Below, piece after piece: positions 52,975 to 60,763 of a DNA stretch of 64,000 nucleotides. The translations under genes and the position numbers were made by a program. Source of the DNA: Variovorax sp. 770b2 (GTDB taxonomy: Bacteria > Pseudomonadota > Gammaproteobacteria > Burkholderiales > Burkholderiaceae_C). Positions within the stretch are counted from its first letter, which is position 1. Every line of letters starts with the position of its first letter. Where the stretch lies: contig NZ_FOXJ01000006.1 of the NCBI RefSeq assembly GCF_900115685.1, forward strand, positions 124,001 to 188,000, read 5' to 3'. Under the pieces are notes generated by a model that saw nothing but the letters and a program-made list of their open reading frames with translations, was not told the origin of the DNA and did not search any database.

Positions 52975-53655
52975 ATGAAGACAAGCACCCACTCCCTTGC
53001 CACCGCGTTCGCGGGCATCGCACTGCTGGTCGCCGGCTGCGGCGCGCTGCCCGACAAGCCCGCGCGCGCGACGCTGTACGACTTCGGCCCCGGGCTCGCC
53101 GCCACGGCCGCACCGGCCGCACCGGCCGCTGCACTCACGCCCGCCGCCGCGCTGCCGACCTTGGCGCTGGCCGAGTTCGAGAGCAACACGCGCCTGGACG
53201 GCACGCAGATCCTCTACCGCCTCGGCTACGCGGACGTCAACGAGCTGCGGCCCTACGGCCAGTCGCGCTGGAGCCAGCCGCCCGCGCAACTGCTGCGCCA
53301 GCGGCTGCGCGACAGCCTCGCCGAGCGCCGCATGGTGCTCGGCCCGGAAGAGAGCGCGACCATCGCCCGCAGCAAGGGCGAGGTGCCCGACACGCTGCGC
53401 ATTTCGCTGGACGAGTTCAGCCACTACTTCGATTCGCCCACGACGAGCGTGGGCCTCGTGCGGCTGCGCGCCACGCTGATCCGCGGCACCACCGGCGGCG
53501 ACCGCGTGCTGGGCCAGAAGACCATCACCGTGCGCCGCCCCGCGCCCAGCGCCGACGCGCCCGGCGGCGTGAAGGCGCTGGCCGCCGCCAGCGATGCGGC
53601 CGTGGCCGAGGTCACGCAGTGGATGGATGCGCTGCAGCGCCAGCCGCGGCAGTAA
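52975..53655 (+). CDS. ABC-type transport auxiliary lipoprotein (PqiC/LetC-like)
   Basis: 226 residues from the ATG at 52975, which has GAAGG eight bases upstream; a GTG at 52966 and an ATG at 52969 are also in frame. The lipobox is VAGC with Cys22. An Ala-rich linker (about 45-60) precedes a domain with LDGTQILYRLGYADVNELRP, YGQSRWSQPPAQLLRQRLRD and LDEFSHYFDS, as in ABC_trans_aux/PqiC proteins. It would be an outer-membrane partner of the MCE transporter in place of MlaA/MlaC. Confidence 0.88.
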   Translation: MKTSTHSLATAFAGIALLVAGCGALPDKPARATLYDFGPGLAATAAPAAPAAALTPAAALPTLALAEFESNTRLDGTQILYRLGYADVNELRPYGQSRWSQPPAQLLRQRLRDSLAERRMVLGPEESATIARSKGEVPDTLRISLDEFSHYFDSPTTSVGLVRLRATLIRGTTGGDRVLGQKTITVRRPAPSADAPGGVKALAAASDAAVAEVTQWMDALQRQPRQ

Positions 53656-53688
53656 GCTGCGGCACCAACACAAGAGGAGACCCGCCCC

Positions 53689-53910
53689 ATGAACGCGACA
53701 CGCATCGTCGGCATCCTGTTGATCGTGGCGGGCATCGCCGCCCTGGGCATGGGCAGCTTCAGCTTCACCAAGGAAACCCACCAGGCCAAGCTCGGGCCGC
53801 TGGAGTTCTCGGTGAAGGAGAAGCAGACCGTCAACTTCCCCGCCTGGGCCGGCGTGGCCGCCATCGTGGTGGGCGGCGCGCTGGTGCTGCTGGGCGGCAA
53901 GAGGGGCTGA
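53689..53910 (+). CDS. Small two-helix membrane protein (DUF3185-like)
   Basis: 73 residues. Two membrane segments, RIVGILLIVAGIAALGMGSF and WAGVAAIVVGGALVLLGGKR, flank a polar stretch with KLGPLEFSVKEKQTVNFP. An AGAGGAGA ribosome site precedes it. It follows the lipoprotein gene by 33 bases and may be read with the mla operon. No function is known for proteins of this type. Confidence 0.82.
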   Translation: MNATRIVGILLIVAGIAALGMGSFSFTKETHQAKLGPLEFSVKEKQTVNFPAWAGVAAIVVGGALVLLGGKRG

Positions 53911-53945
53911 GCGCCCACGCATCGCGAGCCCCATGCAATCCTTCA

Positions 53946-53959
53946 CGCCACGCGTGGCG
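53946..53959. repeat. Perfect 14-base palindrome
   Basis: CGCCACGCGTGGCG lies 36 bases after the small membrane-protein gene. It could be a hairpin stop or a binding site. No T-run follows. Confidence 0.35.
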
Positions 53960-54060
53960 CAATGGTTGCCGGACCATTTCTCGCGCTCTTTCGCTGCGAG
54001 CGCCCTCCCATAATCCGCCGCGACTCCCGATCCACGGGAGCGGATTCACGGGAGGAACAC

Positions 54061-54150
54061 ATGTCCGCATTCAACGCCGCGCGAGCGCGCACGATCGAAA
54101 CCAGCACCACGGTGATGCCGTCGGTTGCACACGGAAGGGCCATGGAATGA
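54061..54150 (+). CDS. Short ORF (29 codons) coupled to the pentapeptide-like gene
   Basis: An almost perfect ribosome site (GGGAGGAACAC) stands before ATG TCC GCA at 54061. The frame encodes MSAFNAARARTIETSTTVMP and ends GRAME, with its TGA overlapping the next ATG (54147) by four bases. A CTCCCG/CGGGAG hairpin lies just upstream (54024-54040). It has no recognisable domain. It may be a leader that couples translation to the next gene, or the end of a decayed gene. Confidence 0.5.
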   Translation: MSAFNAARARTIETSTTVMPSVAHGRAME

Positions 54151-54641
54151 GCGCCCTCCAGATCATCCAGAACCACGACAAATGGCGCAAAGGCATCGGC
54201 GGCGCACCGGCGGGCCTCGCGGGCGAAAGCGACGGCAATGCCTATGCCGGCCTCGACCTGAACCTGATCACCTTTGCGTCCAGCACCTTCAGCGGCAGCA
54301 GTTTCACGTCGATCACCTTCGTGGATGCCGCCTGGACTTCATGCCGATTCACCGCCTGCGCGTTCAGCCAGTGCGACATGCAGCGGATCAGCATCAGCGG
54401 CTGCGCCTTCGTGGGCTGCACCTTCGATGCATCGCTCCTGAAGGCCAGCACGCTCAGCCACTGCACCTTCACGCGATGCAACTGGACCGCGCTGAATTTC
54501 GACGCGAGCCACTGGTCGCAGGTGAACCTGCTCGACTGCAGAGGCCGGCAAGTGAACGCCACCGACCTGCAAGGCGAGCAGGTCGACTTCACCGGCAGCC
54601 AGTTCGAGGACATGCAGCTCACCAACGCGCGCATCAACTGA
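54147..54641 (+). CDS. Pentapeptide-repeat-like protein
   Basis: 164 residues from the ATG at 54147. From about residue 35 it repeats short units such as LNLITFASSTFSGSSFTS, CRFTACAFSQCDMQ, CAFVGCTFDASLLKAS and LSHCTFTRCNWTAL, a right-handed beta-helix of pentapeptide type in which Cys and Phe replace much of the common Leu. There is no signal. Such proteins occur as type VI secretion accessories and as DNA mimics; no such genes are near here. It is convergent with the sirtuin gene, 16 bases apart. Confidence 0.8.
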   Translation: MSALQIIQNHDKWRKGIGGAPAGLAGESDGNAYAGLDLNLITFASSTFSGSSFTSITFVDAAWTSCRFTACAFSQCDMQRISISGCAFVGCTFDASLLKASTLSHCTFTRCNWTALNFDASHWSQVNLLDCRGRQVNATDLQGEQVDFTGSQFEDMQLTNARIN

Positions 54642-54657
54642 CTGACGGCGCGCGAAG

Positions 54658-55410
54658 CTAGGCGACCATCCCCGCCAGCAATTGCGGCAACAGGTCTTCC
54701 GAAGCGCCGCGCAGCACCACCGCCGCGGAATCGTCCAGGTGCGGCAGCGGCTCCAGGTTCAGCGTGACGAGCTGGCTGCCGCGCGCCATCGCCAGCTCGG
54801 GCAGTTCGGCCGCCGGATAGACGATGGCCGTGCTGCCGACCACCAGGAAGAGGTCCGACTCCTGCGCGGCCACCTGCGCTTCGAGCAGCACGCCGGGGTT
54901 GAGCATTTCGCCGAACATCACCACGTCGGGCCGCGCGTGCGAGCCGCAGCGCAGGCACCGGTGGAAAGGCCACGGCCCGCTGCGGTTGCCGCAGTGGTCG
55001 CAGCGCCAGCGGCGCAGCGACCCGTGCAGTTCGAGCACGTCGAGGCCGCCCGCCTGGGTGAGGAGGCCGTCCACGTTCTGCGTGACCAGCCGCGTCGCCG
55101 GGCGCAGCCGCTGCAACTGCGCGAGCGCCCTGTGGCCCGGGTTGGGCACGGCCGATTCGATGAGCGACATGCGCTGGCCCCAGAACTTCGTGAAACCCGA
55201 GGGGTCGCGCTTCAGGTCCTCGGCGTGGGAGAACTGGAGGGCGCTCTGGCTCTTCCAGAGTCCGTCCGCGTCGCGGTAGGTCGGGATGCCCGAGGCGCGG
55301 GACAGGCCGGCACCCGAGAAAACGACGATGCGCCGGGCGTCGCGCAGCAGCGCGATGGCGGATTCGAGCGGAGAAGAAGAAGGGCTGCCGGTTGCGGCGG
55401 GTTGCGTCAT
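54658..55410 (-). CDS. Sir2-family NAD-dependent protein deacylase
   Basis: 250 residues from the ATG at 55410. Motifs: VVFSGAGLSRASGIPTYR, TQNVDGLL, catalytic His in LELHGSLRRW, the zinc pairs CDHC and CLRC, and VGSTAIVYPAAELP. It removes acetyl or other acyl groups from protein lysines with NAD. Its start overlaps the stop of the IclR gene by four bases, an unusual operon partner. It may tie acyl-CoA or NAD state to the aromatic cluster, which is inference. Confidence 0.93.
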   Translation of the reverse strand: MTQPAATGSPSSSPLESAIALLRDARRIVVFSGAGLSRASGIPTYRDADGLWKSQSALQFSHAEDLKRDPSGFTKFWGQRMSLIESAVPNPGHRALAQLQRLRPATRLVTQNVDGLLTQAGGLDVLELHGSLRRWRCDHCGNRSGPWPFHRCLRCGSHARPDVVMFGEMLNPGVLLEAQVAAQESDLFLVVGSTAIVYPAAELPELAMARGSQLVTLNLEPLPHLDDSAAVVLRGASEDLLPQLLAGMVA

Positions 55411-56309
55411 CGCTCTGTTTTTCGGATATCGGAAGACCCCGCGGCGGTAGCGCCGAGCCGCTGCGACACGGTGCCCGCGCAGGACCTGAGTGCGCGCGAG
55501 AGCTCGCCATCCCACGCGGTATCGAAGATGCCGGCCGGACCGATGGCGGTCACGGCGAGCACGATGGCGCCGGTGTGGTCGAACACCGGCGCGGCCATGG
55601 CGCTCACGCCCACGATCACTTCGCCGTCGGAGCGGCTGATGCCGTGCGCGCGCACCTCCTTCAGCTGGCGCTCAAAATCGCTCCATGACGGCAGCGGCTG
55701 CACCGGCGGCATGCCGGCGGGGGCCGCGGGCTCGGCGGCGGCGCCCTTGCGCGGCTTCTGACGCTGGCGCTCTTCTTCGAGCAGTTGCCGCACCGCGTCG
55801 GCATCGAGATAGGCCGCGAAGATGCGGCCCGAGGCCGTGTTGGTCAGCGAGAACACCGTGCCATGCCGCATGTTCACGTGCACCGGCGAGGGCGACTCGG
55901 CCGTGCGCACGATGGTCGCGCCGCGCGCGCCCCACACCGCCAGCGCCACCGTGTGCCCGATCTGCTGCGCCAGCGGACTGAGCAGCGGGGTGGCGATGTG
56001 CACCGGGTCGGCCTGCTGCAGGCTGATGAGCCCCAGTTGCAAGGCCAGCGGACCGAGCAGATAGTGACCGCTGGCGCGGTCCTGCTCGATGAGCCCGAGC
56101 CGCCCGAAGCTCACCATGTAGGGGTGGGCCTTGGCCGGCGTCATGTCGGCTTCGCGCGCCAGGTCCTTCAGCGCCATCGGCCGGCCGTGGTGCACCAGCG
56201 CGCGCAGCAGCTGGCCGCCGACCTCGATGCTCTGGATGCCGCGCTGGGCGGCGCGGTCGGTCTCGGGGGCGTCGCTGCTGTCGCTGGAGTCCTTGGTCAC
56301 CGTTGTCAC
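55407..56309 (-). CDS. IclR family transcriptional regulator of the homogentisate operon
   Basis: 300 residues from a GTG at 56309. The winged helix covers about 25-85 (GIQSIEVGGQLLRALVHHGR, DLAREADMTPAKAHPYMVSF). The effector domain has LAVWGARGATIVRTAESPSP. An insertion rich in Lys, Arg, Pro and Ala (about 175-205, RQRQKPRKGAAAEPAAPAG) interrupts it. It is divergent from the MBL-monooxygenase-hmgA operon, and a strong palindrome lies between. A sirtuin gene is coupled downstream. Confidence 0.9.
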   Translation of the reverse strand: MTTVTKDSSDSSDAPETDRAAQRGIQSIEVGGQLLRALVHHGRPMALKDLAREADMTPAKAHPYMVSFGRLGLIEQDRASGHYLLGPLALQLGLISLQQADPVHIATPLLSPLAQQIGHTVALAVWGARGATIVRTAESPSPVHVNMRHGTVFSLTNTASGRIFAAYLDADAVRQLLEEERQRQKPRKGAAAEPAAPAGMPPVQPLPSWSDFERQLKEVRAHGISRSDGEVIVGVSAMAAPVFDHTGAIVLAVTAIGPAGIFDTAWDGELSRALRSCAGTVSQRLGATAAGSSDIRKTER

Positions 56310-56392
56310 AGGCCTGCCGATCGTTCGTTCATGAAGAAGGGATTAGACATTAACTGATCCGCCGCTTACACTCCGAAAATTCGTTATCCGCG

Positions 56393-56415
56393 AATTCGTT
56401 TGCCCTAAACGAATT
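56393..56415. promoter_or_regulatory. Operator-like palindrome before the homogentisate operon
   Basis: AATTCGTTT-GCCCT-AAACGAATT is a perfect 9+9 inverted repeat. A further half-site AATTCGTTA stands at 56378-56386. The IclR protein encoded next to it is the natural candidate to bind. Confidence 0.75.
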
Positions 56416-56459
56416 TCAACCCGTCACCTTCCACCCCACAAACAGACCGGAGACACACG

Positions 56460-57419
56460 ATGAGCCAAGCCAAGAAGTTCGCCAGCCAGGCCGACATGGA
56501 AGAAAAGAAGATCACCTTCAGTCAGATCTCCGAGCACGCCTGGGCCTACACCGCCGAGGGCGACCCGAACACCGGCATCGTGATCGGCGACGACTGCGTG
56601 CTGGTGGCCGATACGCAAGCCACCCCCGCCATGGCCGCCGACGTGGTGCGCCGCATCCGCGAGGTGACCGACAAGCCGATCAAGTACGTGGTGCTCACCC
56701 ACTACCACGCAGTGCGCGTGCTGGGCGCGGCGGGCTACGGTGCCGAACACATCCTGGCCAGCCAGGACACGCGCGACCTGATCGTGGAGCGCGGCGAGGC
56801 CGACAAGGCCAGCGAAATCGGCCGCTTCCCGCGCCTGTTCCAGAACGTGGAGACCGTGCCCCCGGGCCTCACCTGGCCCACGCTGACCTTCACCGGCAAG
56901 ATGACGCTGTGGCTCGGCAAGCTCGAGGTGCAGCTGATCCAGCTGGGCCGCGGCCACACCAAGGGCGACACGGTCGTCTGGCTGCCGGAGGAGCGCACGC
57001 TGCTCTCGGGCGACCTGGTGGAGTTCGGCGCCACGCCGTATGCCGGCGACGCCTACTTCCAGGACTGGCCGCAGACGCTGGACAACATCGCCGCCCTCAA
57101 GCCCGCCGCGCTGGTGCCGGGCCGCGGCGCCGCGCTCACCACGCCGGCCGAAGTGGCCGAGGGCCTCACGGGCACGCGCAACTTCATCTCCGACGTGTAT
57201 GCCAGCGTGCAGGAAGGCGTGAAGGCCGGGCGCGACCTGAACACGGTCTACAAGGACACCTACGCGAAGCTCAAGCCCAGGTACAGCCAGTGGGTGATCT
57301 TCGACCACTGCATGCCGTTCGACGTGAGCCGCGCGTACGACGAGGCCTCGGGCCATGCCGATCCGCGCGTGTGGACGGCCGAGCGGGACGTCGAGATGTG
57401 GAAGGCGCTGGAAGGCTGA
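56460..57419 (+). CDS. MBL-fold metallohydrolase-like protein with incomplete zinc motif
   Basis: 319 residues. The fold is that of metallo-beta-lactamases: NTGIVIGDDCVLVADTQATP, LTHYHAVRVLGA, LGRGHTKGDTVVW and LLSGDLVEFGATPY. The first motif should be His-x-His-x-Asp-His; here it is His81-x-His83-x-Val85-Arg86, so two ligands of the second metal site are missing while His166 and Asp185 are kept. No signal. It is the first gene of the aromatic operon. It may hydrolyse a thioester or lactone with one metal ion; function unknown. Confidence 0.85.
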   Translation: MSQAKKFASQADMEEKKITFSQISEHAWAYTAEGDPNTGIVIGDDCVLVADTQATPAMAADVVRRIREVTDKPIKYVVLTHYHAVRVLGAAGYGAEHILASQDTRDLIVERGEADKASEIGRFPRLFQNVETVPPGLTWPTLTFTGKMTLWLGKLEVQLIQLGRGHTKGDTVVWLPEERTLLSGDLVEFGATPYAGDAYFQDWPQTLDNIAALKPAALVPGRGAALTTPAEVAEGLTGTRNFISDVYASVQEGVKAGRDLNTVYKDTYAKLKPRYSQWVIFDHCMPFDVSRAYDEASGHADPRVWTAERDVEMWKALEG

Positions 57420-57428
57420 GCCCTGCGC

Positions 57429-57447
57429 CCTCCCCCGCAGGGGGAGG
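57429..57447 (+). other. Intergenic hairpin in the aromatic operon
   Basis: CCTCCCCC-GCA-GGGGGAGG lies ten bases after the MBL gene and 25 before the monooxygenase start. It has no T-run; it may protect or partly stop the message. Confidence 0.4.
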
Positions 57448-57472
57448 AAAAGACAAGACACGGAGACAACAC

Positions 57473-59221
57473 GTGATCGACTATCAAAGTCTGCGCTTCG
57501 ACTACCGACGCCACGCCGACCAGGACGCCGCGCCCCCCGCCCATCACCCGGTCGTGATCGTCGGTGCCGGCCCGGTCGGCCTCACGCTCGCCATCGACCT
57601 CGCGCTGCGCCAGGTGCCGGTGGTTCTGCTGGACAGCGACAACACCCTCTCCAGCGGATCGCGCGCGATCTGCTTTGCCAAGCGCACGCTGGAGGTGTTC
57701 GATCGCCTGGGCTGCGGCGACCGCATGGTGGACAAGGGCGTCTCGTGGAACGTGGGCAAGGTGTTCTTCCACGACGAGCAGGTCTACCGCTTCGACCTGC
57801 TGCCCGAGCCCGGCCACGAGCGGCCCGCCTTCATCAACCTGCAGCAGTACTACGTCGAGGGCTACCTCGTGGAGCGCGCCGCTGCGCTGCCGCTCATCGA
57901 CCTGCGCTGGAACCACAAGGTGACCGGCATCGAGCAGCGCGACGGCGGCGCGGTGCTGACCGTGGAAACGCCCGAAGGCGACTACAGGCTGTCGGCCGGC
58001 TATGTCGCCGCCTGCGACGGCTCGCGCTCCAACCTGCGCCAGCTGCTGGGCCAGGAGGCCAAGGGCCGCGTGTTCCGCGACCGTTTCCTGATCGCCGACA
58101 TCACGATGGATGCCGGTCCGCCGCCGGGCCGCCCCAAGGCGGACGCGCCCCCCTCGGGGGGGCAGCGAGGACACGAAGTGCCGAGCTTGGGGGGCGACAT
58201 TCTTTCGACCGAGCGCCGCTTCTGGTTCGACCCACCGTTCCATCCCGGCCAGAGCGTGCTGCTGCACAAGCAGGCCGACGGCATGTGGCGCGTGGACTTC
58301 CAGCTCGGCTGGGACGCCGACCCGGTGGAAGAACGCAAGCCCGAGAACATCACGCCGCGCGTGCGTGCGCTGCTCGACAGCATCGGCTTTACCGAGGTGC
58401 AGTTCCAGATCGGCTGGGCCAGCGTCTACACCTTCGCCTGCCAGCGCATGGAGCGCTTTCGCCATGGCCGCGTCCTGTTCGCGGGCGACTCGGCGCACGG
58501 CGTGTCGCCCTTCGGCGCGCGCGGCGCCAACTCGGGCGTGCAGGATGCGGACAACCTCGCGTGGAAGCTCGCCGCAGTGCTCAAGGGCGAGGCGCCCGAT
58601 GCGCTGCTCGACAGCTACGCGAGCGAGCGCGAATTCGCGGCCGACGAGAACATCCGCCACTCCACGCGCGCGACCGACTTCATCACGCCCAAGAGCCAGG
58701 TGAGCCGCCTGTTCCGCGACGCGGTGCTGGCGCTGACCCGGCGCCAGGCCTTCGCGCGCACGCTGGTCAACAGCGGGCGGCTTTCGGTGCCGGCGGTGCT
58801 GCGCGATTCGCCGCTCAACACGCCCGACACCGACACGTTCGACGGCGCGATGGTGCCGGGCGCCGCCGCCGCCGATGCGCCGATCGTGTGCGCCGATGGC
58901 CGCACCGGCTGGCTGCTGCGCGAATGCCATGTGGCGCAGTTCACCGCGCTGGTGTTCGGCACCGGCGAGGCCGCCGAGCGCAGCGCACAGGCGCTGAAGG
59001 CCAGCGGCCGGCCGCTGCACATCGTGCGCGTGCACGGCACGACACCCGCAGGCGAACTCGCCGCCCGGCGCTACGACGCGCAACCCGGTACCGTGTACCT
59101 CTTGCGGCCCGACCAGCATGTGTGCGCACGCTGGCGGCAACCCGCTGCCGCGGACATCCGCACGGCCATCGACCACGCACTGGCAAAGACAAAGACAGAG
59201 GCATGCGCATGCAACACCTGA
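57473..59221 (+). CDS. FAD-dependent aromatic-ring hydroxylase (MhpA/3-HPP hydroxylase-like)
   Basis: 582 residues from a GTG at 57473 with CGGAG upstream. FAD motifs: VVIVGAGPVGLTLAIDL, then ACDGSRSNLRQLL and VLFAGDSAHGVSPFGARG. A thioredoxin-like C-terminal domain completes the PHBH/MhpA build. It would add OH to a phenolic ring with NAD(P)H and O2; beside hmgA, a step towards homogentisate (for example from 3-hydroxyphenylacetate) is likely but unproven. Residues about 215-245, between MDA and TERRFWFD, come from an in-frame family-B repeat and look foreign to the family. Confidence 0.88.
   Translation: MIDYQSLRFDYRRHADQDAAPPAHHPVVIVGAGPVGLTLAIDLALRQVPVVLLDSDNTLSSGSRAICFAKRTLEVFDRLGCGDRMVDKGVSWNVGKVFFHDEQVYRFDLLPEPGHERPAFINLQQYYVEGYLVERAAALPLIDLRWNHKVTGIEQRDGGAVLTVETPEGDYRLSAGYVAACDGSRSNLRQLLGQEAKGRVFRDRFLIADITMDAGPPPGRPKADAPPSGGQRGHEVPSLGGDILSTERRFWFDPPFHPGQSVLLHKQADGMWRVDFQLGWDADPVEERKPENITPRVRALLDSIGFTEVQFQIGWASVYTFACQRMERFRHGRVLFAGDSAHGVSPFGARGANSGVQDADNLAWKLAAVLKGEAPDALLDSYASEREFAADENIRHSTRATDFITPKSQVSRLFRDAVLALTRRQAFARTLVNSGRLSVPAVLRDSPLNTPDTDTFDGAMVPGAAAADAPIVCADGRTGWLLRECHVAQFTALVFGTGEAAERSAQALKASGRPLHIVRVHGTTPAGELAARRYDAQPGTVYLLRPDQHVCARWRQPAAADIRTAIDHALAKTKTEACACNT
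58146..58197 (-). repeat. Family-B repeat relative inside a coding sequence
   Basis: Read on the minus strand: TCGCCCCCCAAGCTCGGCAC, then TTCGTGTCCTCGCTGCCCCC, then CGAGGGGGGC. It shares the TCGCCCCC start and the GCACTTCGTGTC centre with the two intergenic copies. It keeps the reading frame of the monooxygenase gene. Confidence 0.75.
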
Positions 59222-59400
59222 ACACCGCGCCGAACCTGGAAGCCCCCGACGATTTCTACGAGGCGCTCATCGAGGCGCACCAGGGGCTTTCCAACGACGA
59301 GAGCCACGCCTTCAACGCGCGCCTGGTGCTCGTGCTGGCCAACCACATTGGCTCGCTGGCCGTGCTGCGCGAGGCCTTCGAGGCCGCGCGCGGCAGTTGA
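59209..59400 (+). CDS. DUF2783 family small protein
   Basis: 63 residues; an ATG two codons upstream (59203) is possible. The AGAGG ribosome site fits 59209 better. LNTAPNLEAPDDFYEALIEA and HQGLSNDESHAFNARLVLVL are the DUF2783 pattern, helical and acidic. It overlaps the end of the monooxygenase gene by 13 bases, so the two are coupled. DUF2783 proteins commonly follow such hydroxylases and may assist them; their function is not known. Confidence 0.87.
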   Translation: MQHLNTAPNLEAPDDFYEALIEAHQGLSNDESHAFNARLVLVLANHIGSLAVLREAFEAARGS

Positions 59401-59452
59401 GCCGCGCGGCGCACGCATTCCAACCTCATCGCGATTTTCGAAAGAGAACACC

Positions 59453-60763
59453 ATGACCCAAGCATCCGCCAACGACGACCGGCGCTACCTGGGCGGCTTC
59501 GGCAACGAATACGCCTCCGAAGCCGTGCCGGGCGCCCTGCCGCAGGGCCGCAACAACCCGCAGCGCGGACCGTTCGACCTCTACACCGAGCTGCTCTCGG
59601 GCACCGCCTTCACCGCGCCGCGCCACGAGAACCGCCGCACCTGGCTCTACCGCCGCCAGCCCTCGGTGGTGTCGGGCCGCTACCAGCCGTATGCGCAGGC
59701 GCACTGGACCACCGGCGGCGACCGCGAGATCGCGCTCGCGCCCGAGCCGATGCGCTGGCACCCGATGCCGCTGGACGGCGCGGCCGAAGTGGACTTCGTC
59801 GACGGCATGCACACCGTCGCGGCCAACGGCGATGCCGATTCGCAGGTCGGCGTGGCCTCGCTCATGTACCTGGCGGGCCGCTCGATGGACAAGCGCGCCT
59901 TCGTCAACGCCGACGGCGAGATGCTGGTCGTGCCGCAGCAAGGCCGCCTGGTCATCACGACCGAACTGGGCGTGCTCGACGTGAAGCCCGGCGAAATCGC
60001 GGTGCTGCCGCGCGGCATGGTCTTCAAGGTGGCGTTGCCCGATGGTCTCTCGCGCGGCTACGTGTGCGAGAACTACGGCGCGCATTTCCGCCTGCCCGAA
60101 CTGGGCCCCATCGGCTCGAACGGCTTGGCGAACGCGCGCGATTTCCAGGCGCCCGTGGCGGCTTTCGAGGAAGACGGCGGCGCCTATGAACTGGTCAAGA
60201 AATTCGCCGGCCGCTTCTGGAAGGCGCCGACCAGGCAGTCGCCCTTCAACGTGGTCGCCTGGCACGGCAACCTCGCGCCGGTGAAGTACGACACCGCGCA
60301 CTTCATGGCGATCGGCTCGATCAGCTTCGACCATCCCGATCCGTCGATCTTCACCGTGCTGACCTCGCCGAGCGACACGCCCGGCACCGCGAACTGCGAC
60401 TTCGTGATCTTCCCGCCGCGCTGGATGGTGATGGAGAACACCTTCCGTCCGCCCTGGTTCCACCGCAACCTCATGAGCGAATTCATGGGGCTGGTGCTGG
60501 GCGAATACGACGCCAAGCCGGGCGGCTTCAAGCCCGGCGGTGCGAGCCTGCACAACTGCATGGTGCCGCACGGGCCGGACGAAGAAGCCTTCGACAAGGC
60601 GACGCATGCGGCCCTGAAGCCGCACAAGCTGGACAACACGCTGGCCTTCATGTTCGAGAGCCGCTACCGCTTCATCCCGACCAACTTCGCGCTGAAGAGC
60701 CCGGCGCTGGACACCGACTACGCCGACTGCTGGGCGGGCCTGAAGGACCAGTTCAAGCCATGA
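59453..60763 (+). CDS. hmgA: Homogentisate 1,2-dioxygenase
   Basis: 436 residues. It starts with the family-typical YLGGFGNEYASEAVPGALPQ. Iron ligands correspond to the human enzyme with an offset of two: His337 and Glu343 in PPWFHRNLMSEFMGL and His373 in CMVPHGPDE; the catalytic His294 is in SFDHPDPS. It opens the ring of homogentisate to maleylacetoacetate in the cytoplasm. The next gene overlaps by four bases. It is the surest call in the cluster. Confidence 0.97.
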   Translation: MTQASANDDRRYLGGFGNEYASEAVPGALPQGRNNPQRGPFDLYTELLSGTAFTAPRHENRRTWLYRRQPSVVSGRYQPYAQAHWTTGGDREIALAPEPMRWHPMPLDGAAEVDFVDGMHTVAANGDADSQVGVASLMYLAGRSMDKRAFVNADGEMLVVPQQGRLVITTELGVLDVKPGEIAVLPRGMVFKVALPDGLSRGYVCENYGAHFRLPELGPIGSNGLANARDFQAPVAAFEEDGGAYELVKKFAGRFWKAPTRQSPFNVVAWHGNLAPVKYDTAHFMAIGSISFDHPDPSIFTVLTSPSDTPGTANCDFVIFPPRWMVMENTFRPPWFHRNLMSEFMGLVLGEYDAKPGGFKPGGASLHNCMVPHGPDEEAFDKATHAALKPHKLDNTLAFMFESRYRFIPTNFALKSPALDTDYADCWAGLKDQFKP

